Below are positions 23,213-34,159 of a stretch of DNA of 64,000 nt, in pieces. Origin of the DNA: Gnetum montanum (Eukaryota > Streptophyta > Gnetopsida > Gnetales > Gnetaceae); contig MNCI01035053.1 of assembly GCA_015680685.1 (NCBI GenBank), positions 55,098 to 119,097 on the forward strand, written 5' to 3'. Positions within the stretch are counted from its first letter, which is position 1. Each line of letters begins with the position of its first letter. Below the pieces are notes generated by a model. It saw only the letters and a program-made list of their open reading frames with translations, was not told the DNA's origin and did not search any database. Both the position numbers and the translations under genes were made by a program.

Positions 23213-23470
23213 GTTCTTTTGGTGCTAGAAGGAGAGCATGAACATTTGTTCTAAAGTTCATAAGTTAATAGCTTATCAAATTAAAAAGATTAATAAGCCT
23301 AGCACACCAATAGTTCTTTTGACACAAAAAAGAGGGAAATTTATCCTCAAAGTTCATAAGCTTGATAGTCCTAGCACACCAATAATTCTTTGTTGCTAGT
23401 AAGAGTTTAATAAATTAGATACTATTTTTAGTTCATAACCAAGAAGATTGATAGTTTGGAAGATTTCAGA
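23206..23470 (+). repeat. Element C primer site and leader repeats
   Basis: Directly after the LTR comes TTTTGGTGCTAGAAGGAGAG (from 23217), like the TGGCGCTAGAAGGAGG-type PBS of plant Tat elements; I do not assign the tRNA. The block CACCAATAGTTCTTTTG, with AAAGTTCATAAG following, recurs at about 23206, 23304 and 23378, making three degenerate units of 75-100 bp. Confidence 0.65.
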
Positions 23471-23639
23471 GGTTCCAAAGAAATTCTTGATTATAAGATT
23501 GATTATTCATCAAAAGAACAATAAATAAAGGTTTTTGAATTTGGAATAATTAGTGGAGTAAAGACTAGAAATATAAGAAGATCACCCATTCTATCTAGTT
23601 TATTAGTCTATAAGAGAAGATCAAAGAAGTATAAGAGTT

Positions 23640-24934
23640 CAATGGTCAAAGGAAATTTTAGTAACATGGAAAATCCTTGGCAAAGAGTTACACCATTAGG
23701 ATTCCAAAACTACAACAATATTCCTAAGGTACTTTACAAATATTTGTCTAAACCTTTTATTCCTAGAAAGGCTTACTTGTCTAAAGAATATATTCACATA
23801 TTTGAGTTAGCTTTAGCGCATGCAAATGTTCAACATCAAGATCAATCTTGTAGATTGTTTGTAAAAAATTTAAAGGATATGGCTTAGATTTGGTATTCAA
23901 ACTTACCAAGCAATAGTATCATAAGTTGGGATGATATAAAAGTCTTTTCTTAGCCCATTTTGGCAATCAATTAGATTAACAACAATAATACTATGGACTA
24001 GTACAAGCTAAGTAAGAAATTAAAGAGTCAATTATGGATTTCAACATTAAATTTCAATAAGTTTAGACCATCAAATGAAATGCTTAGAGAAGATTATCTT
24101 AGAGAAAATATAGACCATCATATGAAATGCTTAGAGATGCTAATATTAAGGCTGTAAATTCCCATATTTCAATCTAGTTAAGAAATCCAAACTTGATAAC
24201 ACTGAATAAATACTTTAGTGAAGATATATAGTTAGAAAAATAGTTGAACTTGAATCATGAAGAGATTATTACAACTTAAAAAAAAAAAGAGAGAGAAAAG
24301 AAAGTGATGATACCTATACAAGATTTTCCTCAACTTAAAACATTACTGGGTCCATCTTGTATTAAGACAAAGCAAGAGTCTAAAAGCAAAGAATCTAGAA
24401 AAGGATAGTTCATGAGATATTTGTTTAGCAAGGTAGTGAAGCTACAAAAAGCTTTGGCAAAAGTTAAAATCAAGAAAGAAAAGAAAATTAGGAAACATAA
24501 GCACCAAGACACTAAGTTAGTCAAAGATGAGGATAAAAGTGATCTTGTTATGTCTAATTTCTTAATATTGAATCAGATAACAAGCTATCAAGTATTCATT
24601 ATGTAAGCAAATCTTCAAGTAATGGATCTAGTGATACTTCTTCTCTATCAAGTTCTAAAGTGGATGTATCATCAAATGAATAGTGTAATAACAATGAAGA
24701 AAATGGATAAAATATTTGATCAAAATAAATATTAACTACTTCTAGGCCTCTAAACATTATTTCTAATCCATCTACTAAGAGAAAGGCTTTTGTTGCAAGT
24801 AGAAGAGAGAAAAATAAAGGTAAAGAAGATCAGGTAGAGTAGAGTAATCAAAATCAATCTTTTGATAAATGGATGAAGACATCAAGATTTTATGGAGATG
24901 GAGAATATGATTTAATTGAAGATCTTAAACATGT
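23640..24934 (+). pseudogene. Element C gag
   Basis: The start is read at ATG 23642 (MVKGNFSNMENPWQRVTPLG). The frame is open for 81 codons, then has stops. FELALAHANVQHQDQSCRLF and VKNLKDMA, followed by a stop and IWYSNLPSNSIISW, match the Retrotrans_gag core (the family has W at the stop). A Lys-rich segment lies at 24420-24600 and a Ser-rich one at 24600-24690. The end leads into the stretch just before protease (GEYDLIEDLKHV), where element A is inserted. The frame continues beyond A. Confidence 0.8.
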
Positions 24935-24957
24935 TGATGAGTCACAATTTGGGTGGT

Positions 24958-24983
24958 TACATCGATGAGGCCTCATCGATGTA
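24958..24983. promoter_or_regulatory. Perfect 26-bp palindrome in element A U3
   Basis: Each half-site reads TACATCGATGAGG toward the centre. It lies about 75 bp upstream of the TATA box. Half-sites (CCTCATCGATG, CCTCATCAA) recur within the next 60 bp and in the LTRs of B. It could bind a dimeric factor or form a cruciform. Confidence 0.5.
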
Positions 24984-25058
24984 GCCTCATCAACTGGGCC
25001 TTGTTGATGCATCATATCATGCATTGATGAACCCCATCAATATAGTATCTATATTCAG

Positions 25059-25066
25059 CTATAAAT
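25059..25066 (+). promoter_or_regulatory. TATA box of element A 5' LTR
   Basis: CTATAAAT, conserved in the 3' LTR (37386-37394) and at the matching place in B (45238-45245 and 57370-57378). It sets the expected U3/R boundary about 30 bp downstream. Confidence 0.6.
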
Positions 25067-25802
25067 ATGCATCCACTAGCCACATTTATGGCAACAAATA
25101 TTTTTTAGCAATGAAGCTCTTGTAGTTTTTTTATTTAAAAGTTGGAATTTTCCTCCTAGGTGCTTGTAGCAAAAGTCATTGAGTGTACGGATCTTTATTC
25201 AAGCACTATTTTACCTAAGCACAACATTGTGTGTGGAATAAAGATGAACTTTTTGATAAACTTTGTAGCATTCTGGATAGATTAAATATTTTATTTATGC
25301 ATTAAATTTTTTCAATTATTTATTAAATATTTTCTAGTAATTAAGTTAATGAAGAAATTAAGAAAAATGGATTAAACACCTAAGTATGACCGCTTCAATC
25401 ATAACACATATTTTCTTGATAATCCCAACAATGTTATTGCTTGGTATGCCTAGTAGCATAGCACTTGGTAACCTAGCAGTGAATACATGGGTTCAGGACA
25501 TGTGTGGAAAGTGGGACTAAATGCTTATGTTAGAACTAGTTAGACACTAGTTAATTAGTTAATCTAATTACTTTTATCTTCATTTGAATACCAAATCATA
25601 AAATACAAAATGATAAGAATCATATGCCACAATTACACTTAACCAAACTAGTGTACATCACAAGTGTAATTGGGAAGACAACAATTGGCCTTAAGGCAAA
25701 GATTCACTTCCTAGAAGACCAGTGCACTAGAAACTACAAAGTCCATAGAATTTGACTAGATCACGCAATGGTTGGGCATAGGGGTACCTCATCTCTCATC
25801 AT

Positions 25803-25820
25803 TAGCACCATTGCCAAGGA
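25803..25820 (+). other. Element A primer binding site (tRNA-Asp type)
   Basis: TAGCACCATTGCCAAGGA against the canonical TGGCGCCGTTGCCGGGGA: five differences, all G-to-A, one base after the LTR. Confidence 0.75.
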
Positions 25821-25959
25821 CTTTTTTTGTTGAAATGTGTGCTATTTAGGTTTAAGTGAATACCATTAATATCATTGTATGAACCTCAAGCTCAATATCA
25901 TTACTGCTATACATATAATTATAAAAGCACACTCATAATTTTTATTTTTATTTTGCAAA

Positions 25960-27700
25960 ATGTCTTCTTCTTCTCAAAAGTGTGAAGATGTCAAACCACT
26001 AGTCCCATAAGAGTTCAAAGTGATATACACTCATCCAAATGAGTATGTACCAAACTTCAGCTTCATCCTACATTAGGATGAATACCTATGATGGTGTGAT
26101 ATGGAGGGAAACATCATCTTGCCCCTCAATCGATCTATAGCTAAGATGCTACTTAAAACTCTTAAGAAGTTGGGCATCTTAGATCTTCACAAAGAATACA
26201 TTGTGGATGGTTATGATACTTGAAACTACTATTCCACTAAAACACAAGACAAGCAAGATTGATGTTAAGAGAAGCTCCATGAGGCTATGAAGGGGAAACA
26301 TTACACTCATTCCTTGTTCCTACTAAACCAAGATGACAATGAGGATCCACCTCCTAAATTTTCTCAACATGAATATTCTCCAGCACTTGTTATTAGTGAC
26401 GAGGATGTGACCCTAAAACTACAATCCATGATTCATAAACTAGGTTTAGGAAAAAGTGACAATCAATGTAGGAACTCAAGCAAACATCACAATAGTAAGG
26501 GATCTAAGGATGGTGGTTGTAATGAGTGAAAATGTGGTGGTAGATACCATGGTGGAAGTGGTATTCCACCTTCCTCTACATCCTCTTCATCTAATTTCAA
26601 ACATTCCTCTTCATCTACTAGTTCTCATAGAGGCCACTATCAAAATAATCGTGATGAAGGTGATCAACGAGACAACAATGACCATGAAGGTTACCAAGAT
26701 CAAAGGGGTGGCCAAAACCATCATCAATGTCATCAATGTAGTGATGATGATGAACCTCTATTGGTGAATCAAAGTATGCTTAATATTTTTGAGGCAATTA
26801 AAATTCCAACCAAGCATGTAAAACATAGTAGGTTCAAGTGCTTAAACATGAAAAATATCCCAAGATTTGAGGGGGGATATAACTCTAATCCAAAGACACA
26901 TCTACAATCTTTCCACAATGCCTGTGCATTACAAAATATAAAAAATGAATGGCAAAAACTCAAGCTCTTTCCTAGGACACTCATCAAGGAGACTAAAAGC
27001 TAGTATTGGTCATTGGAACTGGAATCCATTCATCGATGGAGTACCATGTTAGATCTATTTAATGATAAATATCAGACATACTCCAGAGTGCCTAATCTGA
27101 TAAGGTAAATCCAAAGCTGGAAACAAGGAATACATGAATCCTTGGATGCCATCATGAGTAGATACTATTCACTCTTACACTAATCCCCTGGCCATGGTTA
27201 TTCTCAAAAGGAACAACTTTACCACATCATAGATGGGCTCAAAGCAAAAACTAGAAGAACCCTTGGGGTGTCTAAACTAGAAGATTGTCTAAAATAAGAG
27301 CTCATTAGATCCAAAGGCTAACTAAGTAGGTAGCAAAAGAACAAGGCAAGTTATGAAAAAGGGAATGTGTGAAAGAGTATAATAGGGACCCTTCTATTAG
27401 AAAAGGAAAGGTCTGATTTTATGACAAGGAGGAGTCACCACTCGATGAAGTGGTGAACAGAAAAAACTTGCCCATCCTAAAATCTATTCCTAATATTTCA
27501 GCAAAAGTTAAAAAATTATGGAACTCTTTGGATGAATAATTTTAAATGACTATGAAGATTGATGAGGAATCAAAAGAGTAGAATAGTGATCATAATCATA
27601 GAAGGTGAAGAGAAGATGAATGTGCCTACCAAAGAGGTAAGGGCAAAACTGCTGTTGTAGAGGAAGTTGTGGAAACTAACTATAATAATGAAACTAATTG
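25960..27700 (+). pseudogene. Element A gag
   Basis: The start ATG at 25960 (MSSSSQKCEDVKPL) is shared with B (46139). A family-specific N-terminal domain comes first (VIYTHPNEYVPNFSFILH, then WWCDMEGNIILPLNRSI, HKEYIVDGYD). Then comes a hydrophilic Ser/His/Asp-rich linker at 26450-26760. The Retrotrans_gag core at 26760-27150 has FKCLNMKNIPRFEGGYN, KTHLQSFHNACALQNI and LKLFPRTLIKETKS. Its function is assembly of the RNA-carrying particle. Stops include TAG at 27001-27003 at a Trp position, matched in B and D. The N-terminal domain has no close relative that I recognise. Confidence 0.85.
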
Positions 27701-27779
27701 TGACATCTATCAATAAAAACATCCTAAGGATTTTTTCCCTATAGTATCACACTTACAAGAGTCTGGGGTGTATGCATTG

Positions 27780-28330
27780 AATCCTCAACTGGCACGTAGG
27801 TAAGCAACTAGATGCTTGCCTTACCCTCAAGAAAATCTAAGGTAGTTCCACCAACAACAACAAGCTTATTACCAAGGTGGAGCTCCTCCAAAACCCTATG
27901 AATAATACCAACAATGGTACCAATCATAGTCATGGGAAATGCCACTTCCAAGGTAGTAGTACCCTTATAGATAACTAGATCCATATGGGTACTATGTTCA
28001 GCAACCCATCTCCCCAAGATGTTCTATAAGTCATACCTCATTTTAACATCACTATTACCCTCCAAAGTACCACTAAATACATTCACCATGTACTTGAGGG
28101 GAAACCCATATCCATACCAGCCTCCACATCTATCTACACATACACCTCCACCTTCAACCCAGTTAACTCCTACTCCATCTATGCAGGGTGAGATTCCTTC
28201 ATAGCCATAACAATGAAATGCTACAAGGGTTACACCTTCAACCCAGAAATCCTCTCCAACCCTCACAACCTAGTCTAGTTGATCATCCTACATCTCCAAT
28301 ACCCTCATCCTCTACATCAAATACCTTTGA
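27780..28330 (+). pseudogene. Element A gag C-terminal Gln/Pro-rich tail
   Basis: Broken frames rich in Gln, Tyr and Pro (YQPPHLSTHTPPPSTQLTPT). The same layout occurs at 48050-48450 in B and 17640-17270 in D. I see no complete CCHC zinc knuckle here in either A or B. Confidence 0.6.
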
Positions 28331-28459
28331 GTGCCCTTTAAACCAAGTTCCACCTTGAATTAACATTGTAATGCTAACTCATATTTTTTCTAATTGGATT
28401 AAGGTTGGTAATCTTTCCATGAAAAGACCTAACCTAGGAAGTCCACTTATTTACCTGCA

Positions 28460-28870
28460 GATCACTAGACATGATCCATGCAAGGCTCTTCTTAACTTTG
28501 GCTCTAGAGTTAATCTCATTTCCCATGGCATGTACAAGGCCTAGAACCTACCACCTCTCAAGAAGAGAAACATCCATCTAGACTTGGTAGATCAACCAAT
28601 TACTATCCCTCTAGGATTAGTAGAGGACATTGTAACTATAGTGTGTGGGTGGTCCTATCCTGCTGATTTTCTAGTGATCAATGTTAAAAACTGCAAAAGT
28701 GATTTCCCCATCATTATGGGAAGAGCTTAGTTAAGCACGATCAATGCACGTATGGGAATAAGGGATCTCTCTCTAGAAATATCCAAAGAAAATGAATTAG
28801 GAAAGATAAAAAAGAAGTGTATTCCATGCATCACGTATAGTGATAATGGGTGCAATTATGTGCAAAGGAT
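28460..28870 (+). pseudogene. Element A aspartic protease
   Basis: The active-site region reads LNFGSRVNLISHGMY. The family form is LDLGS..., so the catalytic Asp is now Asn. Downstream come ITIPLGLVEDIVTIVCGW and DFPIIMGRA, the usual flap and C-terminal ILG motif. It would cut the Gag-Pol polyprotein, but the Asp change and stops show it is dead. Confidence 0.82.
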
Positions 28871-29299
28871 TTCATCCATCAAAGTTACATACATTCAGGC
28901 ATGCAATCAATGTGCATAAGAAATTAGTATTCAAAAGTGTCTATACACAATAACCACAAAATAGGATGGCACCCAATGGTCGATAGCTGACTCAGATAGT
29001 AGCACATTTTGCATGGAACCAATTGAGAGCCTAACATATGCTTATGTTAAAGGCATGGAAAAAATTGAAAAATTTCATTCCCAACTCTCTAACAAAGATA
29101 ATGATACCTATTAGGAGGAGTTGGAAATCCCTAATAACTTCAAGGAGTCCTAGAGCTAAAAAATTTACCGGTCAGCATGGAATATGTATTTTTAAACAAT
29201 GGTAAACCAGTCATAATTAATGCCAAAATTTCTCTTCAATAAAAAGAAAAGCTATTAAAGGTAGTTAAAAAATGGTCAACAACCTTTCCTTGGTCATAT

Positions 29300-30060
29300 C
29301 CTAAGCTAATAGGAATTGATCAAAGGATATGCTAGCATTGCATTTACATCGACTCGACCATGAAGCCTAGAAGGTAGCTGCAGATGTAGCTAAACTCCAA
29401 ATTGAAGTAGATCATAAAGGAGGAAATTGAACAACTCCTCAAGGTAGGGTTGATCTATCTAATTTCAGATAGTGATTGGGTTAGCCCACTTGTAATTATA
29501 CCAAATAAAGGTGACAAGTGGTAGGTCTGTATGGACTTTAGACTATTGAATATGGCAACATTTAAAGGTCATTTTCCGTTACCATTTGTTGATCAAGTAT
29601 TGGACACCATATCTAGACATTGTTATTATAGCTTCTTGGATGGTTATAGTGGCTATAATAAAATCAAAATTGCACCAAAATATTAGGCCAAGACAAGATT
29701 CACAAGTCCTTGTGGAACTTTTACATATTGTAAGATGCCATTCAATTTGTGCAATGCATGTGCAACATTTCAACACTTGGTCCTCAGTATTTTTCAACAA
29801 CAGATCAGTAGTGATGTGGAAGTCTTCATGGATGACTTTTTCACCTATGGAGCTATGTTTGAGCAAGGCTTGAACCACCTTAAGTAAGTATTAAAGAGAT
29901 GTGTTAAAATAAGCTTACAACTCAACTGGAAAAAGAGCCATCTCATGGTCTAAGAAGGCATTGTGCTAGGGCATTGAATTTCATAAAAAGGGCTTGAGGT
30001 AGACCCAGGAAAGGTAAGGTTCATCCAAGGAATAATATGTTAACCAAATACTATTAAAGA
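29300..30060 (+). pseudogene. Element A reverse transcriptase
   Basis: Motifs in order: KVGLIYLISDSDWVSPLVI, a stop at a Trp in KW(*)VCMDFRLLN, GHFPLPFVDQVLD, SFLDGYSGYNKIKIAP (first catalytic Asp), CKMPFNLCNACATFQ, VEVFMDDFFTYG (catalytic pair), LQLNWKKSHLMV and [13 protein letters not shown]. The RT signature is nearly complete. Several Trp and Gln codons have become stops. The 29579-29878 open frames are in other phases. Confidence 0.92.
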
Positions 30061-30640
30061 TGTTTGATCATTCCTTGGACATACTAACTTCTACCAACGA
30101 TTCATAGAGAATTTCTCTAAGATCATAAAATTGTTGGTAGAACTTACAAAGAAAGATGCACCTTTCATTTGGACCAAGAAATGTGAACATGCATTCTAAT
30201 AGTTAAAGGAGAAACTCATAGAAACACCAATTCTACAAGCACCAGATTGGTCCAAATCTTTCCACATCATGACGAATGCATCTTACTATGCCTTGGGAGT
30301 AGTGCTTACCTAGATAGACAATAAGAAACATCCATACTACATCCACTATTCAAGATAAAGCATTGTGGAAGCATAATTAAATTACATCACCATAGAAAAA
30401 GAACTAATGGTTGTGGTGTACACTCTAGAAAAGTTCAAGAACTATGTGCTTGGATACAAAGTATTTGTGCACATGGATCATAGTGCAATCCTCTTCCTCA
30501 TGAACAAGTCAATGGTAGCCCTCGTGTCATACGGTGGCTTGTGATCTTGCAGGAATTTAATCTCATGATGGTATATCAAAAAGGATTGAGAATGTGTTTG
30601 TTAACCACTTCTCTCACTTAAGATGAGATAATAAAGAGGA
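30060..30640 (+). pseudogene. Element A RNase H
   Basis: Follows RT directly. It carries [13 protein letters not shown], then IMTNASYYALGVVL (the first catalytic Asp is Asn), then LNYITIEKELMVVVYTLEKF (catalytic Glu) and VFVHMDHSAILFLMN (catalytic Asp). The enzyme removes RNA during cDNA synthesis. A frameshift follows SMVAL. Confidence 0.88.
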
Positions 30641-30665
30641 GGAGAGCATGCTCTCTGATTAATTT

Positions 30666-31975
30666 CTAGACAAACTCCTCTTTAGAGGAGTGATAAATGA
30701 ACAAATGCTTGGAGAAACAACATGGTACAATGGCATCCTTACCTACCTTTTCACTCAAGATATTCCACAAGATATTTACTTTAGACATAAGCAAAAATTT
30801 CTTCATGAAGCTAAATATTTCATGGAAATCAACAAACACCTTTACAAGATTTGTGCTAATGGCCTGATTCATTGGTGTGTCCCTAATGAAGATCAACTAC
30901 GTGTTCTCTAGGATGCTCATGAAGGGCCTTGTGGAGGCCATTATTCAAGGAGATGCATGGCCATATAAATCTTGATGGAAAGATACTATTGGCCTATAAT
31001 CTTTAGGGATGCCCACTAGTTTATCAAATCTTGTAAATGTCATCAATGAGATGGGGCATGACCACTCACATGGAAGGTCATCAATAGTGGATTCAACCAC
31101 TAGAACATTTTGACATATGGGGTGTTGACTTCATGGGTCCCATCACACCCATGTCCAACAAAAAGGCATATATTATCATAGTAGTTGACTACTACAAAAT
31201 ATAAGTAGAAGCAGCAGCCATTACTAATTGTACATCATCCACTGCTGCTATATTTATACAACAAAATATTGTAAATAGGTGTGGTGTGCCATGTTCACTA
31301 ATTTCTAATAATGGAACTCATTTCGTAGGTTTCGCTTTTAGAAAGTTGATGCAACACTTGGGGGTTGGACATAAATTAACAATACCCTACCACCCCAAGC
31401 AAATAGTCCAATAGAGGTAACTAACTAGGAGATCACAAAAATACTAATGTAGACCATTAGCAAATATAGGAAAGATTGGAGTGCAAAATTTAATGATGCC
31501 CTTTGGGCTTACTATTCAACATGAAAACTTCCTATTATATTTTCTCCCTATGAGTTAGTATATGGAAAACTCCCAATACTCCCAATTCAATCTGAGCTTC
31601 ATACACTTTCAATAGCTTATGATCTGAATCTTGACCTAAGTCTGGCATAGAAAGAAAGATTGATCAACTTGAATGTGCTAGATGAAAATTGTTTAGTGGC
31701 CCTATCTTTGAATGAGGTGCACAAGGCATTCAATAAGCAACATCATGACCTTCGAATCAGGAAAGTAAAACTTCAAGTAGGAGATAAGGTTCTCTATTGG
31801 AACCCCACACATGTACCTGAAAAGGCCAAATTTCAAACATTGTGGGGGGGATCTTATATAATTTATGAAACATTTTCCTCTAGGGCCATGTTGATCTACA
31901 AGCCTAAAAGCCTAGGTTAAAAATAGTTGGTCAACATCTAATAAGTAAAAAATTTCCTCGAACCAAAACAAGCCA
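30666..31975 (+). pseudogene. Element A integrase
   Basis: An N-terminal segment of 73 codons is open (30690-30911, IYFRHKQKFLHEAKYF, LYKICANGLIHWCVP). The His part of the zinc finger follows (DAHEGPCGGHYSRR), and the Cys part is altered (CKCHQ). The core has GVDFMGPI (first Asp), ISNNGTHF (second Asp now Asn) and SPIEVTN (Glu, in another frame). The C-terminal segment at 31660-31960 is an SH3-like stretch (VGDKVLYWNPTHVPEKAKFQ, LWGGSYII). It would insert cDNA into the genome, but frameshifts break it. Confidence 0.88.
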
Positions 31976-33640
31976 ATGCAACTACCACATCAACAAATGA
32001 ACAACCATGTTCTATTTTTCAGATCTCCTCCTTCCAACTTGGACATGGGAGATATGTCCATCCATGCTAACAATCCATATGGCTTCTCATGTTTTCTACT
32101 TTTTGTTTTTCATATTTTTTGATTTTACAAGTTATTTCTTTTACAAATTTTTTGGATTTTCAATTTTTTCTAATTTTACACCATCGTTAGTACCTTTGAG
32201 CCTTTCTTGATTTTTTTGCACTTTATTATATATTTTATTTTATTTTCCTCAAGTGTGATATTTCCTTATTTTTTCTAATAAAAATTACTTTATTATCATA
32301 GGGCACAGTGTCACTATTGTTGTTTACTAATGATGGTTTGTGCTTAATGTTGTGATTGTTGATATTTAGTTTCTATTTTTGAATTATAATGTCTAATGAC
32401 TTTGACATGGTTTATTTTTCATGGAATAGGAAATGACTCCACGTCATCCGCCCATCCAATCAACTCTATTATTTTTCATTTTCTAGGAATTTGAGGTCCC
32501 TTCCATTAAAGAAACTTTTAATCAATCGGTGACCTTGGTAATTCTAGAATTAGGAAGGATTCAAAAGGTTTATAAAGGGTGTAACTTCAAGGGGACTCAG
32601 TACTATTCATAATCTTCTACTTGGTTGGGTGCTTGAGTGTTTTTTCATAAACTTCTTACCATTACATTTCTACCACTAATAGGAAGTTAAATAAAGTCTT
32701 TGCATGGTGTGGTTCCCATCCAAAAATTCAAAAAAAAATTATGGAAATGCAAAGCACACCCCTTAGACACAATAAATGAATAAGTCCTTGCATAGTGTGG
32801 TTCCCATTCAAAAATATTAGAATTCAAAGCACATCCCATGGACACATAAATGGGCTACAAGCACTAGTTATGGGACTAGAAAGCCACGTACCTATGCCTG
32901 AAGATCCCTTCTAACTAAGGCCCTCTCTTACTTCCTACTTCTTTCTTTTCTTCTCCTTATGGAATGGTAGTTGTCTTGTAAAAGAACTCTCCTGTCTCAT
33001 GTGGGTGGATCGATCTTAGGGTGGTGATGCAAAGTCACCGAAAGTGAATGGTTTTGGTCTAGACTAAGGATGGATCTTCTTAGGTCAATTTAAACACAAA
33101 TTCCACAAGAGACTTCTTATGACCTTAATTCAAAATTTCATTTCACCTTCTTTATCATCCATCCATGTTACCATAGCTCACCTCACTACCAAGTTCTATG
33201 TTATGCTCTATGTCTTGGTCAGATGTGTTGGGGTTCTTGAGTAGATTAGTTTTGGTTGGTTCTTTACTTTTCATAATCATTAAATTGACTGTGGGGCCCA
33301 TGAACTTTGTAGTTGAGGTTATGCAAGGGAAAAAATTGCATGAGCCTGCTATGGGGAGGACCCACTTGCATAGCTCTTGGTTTGGTTAGTTAAGATCCCT
33401 TACATCTGACATTGCTACAATCCTATCTTTTGCATATTCCATTGGGTATTCCACTTAGTGCTCCTTAACCTTTTATTTCATTCATCCCCTGAATTAATTT
33501 TTCTCCATTTTTCCAAACTTATGAGCTTCAACATCCTCTTCTAATGTTTTCATACTATTCTTAGCCTTTTAAGCTTTCATTTGACCCTAATTTCATTAAA
33601 AAATTCATAGTATTTTGCAAGTTTGACCGAAGTCAATAAT
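31976..33640 (+). other. Non-coding spacer of element A after integrase
   Basis: T-rich, no gene. It holds an 88-bp direct duplication (AAGTCTTTGCATGGTGTGG from 32694, AAGTCCTTGCATAGTGTGG from 32782); B has a single copy. The same spacer exists in B at 51965-53510, so it is a conserved part of the family. The short plus frames at 32007-32210, 33198-33389 and 33712-33996 show no family features. Confidence 0.6.
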
Positions 33641-33654
33641 CATCTATAGTTATC

Positions 33655-33790
33655 AACAATTGTGTCAACAAGGCCTCATCAAGGCATCGCAAAAATACTA
33701 TATATACCACCATGCACTTAGGAATTTTTGACATTTGCCTCATAACACACGAGGAGTTTTTGCAATTTTTTAGAGTCCAAAACCTTCTAG
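33655..33790 (+). promoter_or_regulatory. Internal LTR-like promoter region of element A
   Basis: AAGGCCTCATCAAGGCATCG, a TATA-like CTATATATACC (about 33699-33709), and then GAATTTTTGACATTT and GAGTTTTTGCAATTTTTTAGAG follow the order of the element's own LTR (GGCCTCATC..., CTATAAAT..., AAATATTTTTTAGC, TAGTTTTTTTATTTAAAAG). The same arrangement is clearer in B (53540-53690). It lies upstream of the third reading frame, so I read it as a candidate promoter for it. Confidence 0.5.
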
Positions 33791-33853
33791 AGCCAATAAC
33801 TTCTCAACTGTTTATCCAAATCACTCCATTTTTTGATCCTGCACTCACCAAAG

Positions 33854-34159
33854 GTAAGATCTTTATCATGGGGGTTATAAACCTTAAGGTTTCCAATGAA
33901 AAATTGATAAAAGTTTCCAAAACCTTAAGGGTTAATAACCTTAACAATATACAAACATTGATTTTTTCAAAAGCTAACCCTTTCAGAAATCTCTAGGATG
34001 ATTTATTATTAATAACACATAAATAAAATAATAATTGGAATGATTAAATCAACCATAATCACAACTTAGCCAAGTGTAACTATCCTTAAGAGATAAAGGT
34101 GTCCCAATTTCTTTAAGTTACACAATGATTGCTAACACATGGTCTCATTGTAATTACAG
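33854..34159 (+). other. Candidate leader intron before element A third reading frame
   Basis: Donor AAAG|GTAAGA at 33854 and acceptor ATTACAG| at 34159, immediately followed by the ATG. A CTAAC branch-like site lies about 25 bp before the acceptor. B has donor GAG|GTAAGC and acceptor ATAG|ATG at the same places, 305 bp apart. Confidence 0.55.

Larger units (their letters stand above)
24935..25801 (+). repeat. Element A 5' LTR
   Basis: TGATGAGTCA...CTCATCA, 867 bp. It aligns with 37261-38139. A 26-bp perfect palindrome lies at 24958-24983 and a TATA box at 25059-25066 (CTATAAAT). Confidence 0.92.

Noticed and set aside
29579-29878. 99-codon minus and 95-codon plus frames at the same place
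   Set aside because: Both are out of phase with the RT of element A, whose motifs are in another plus frame.
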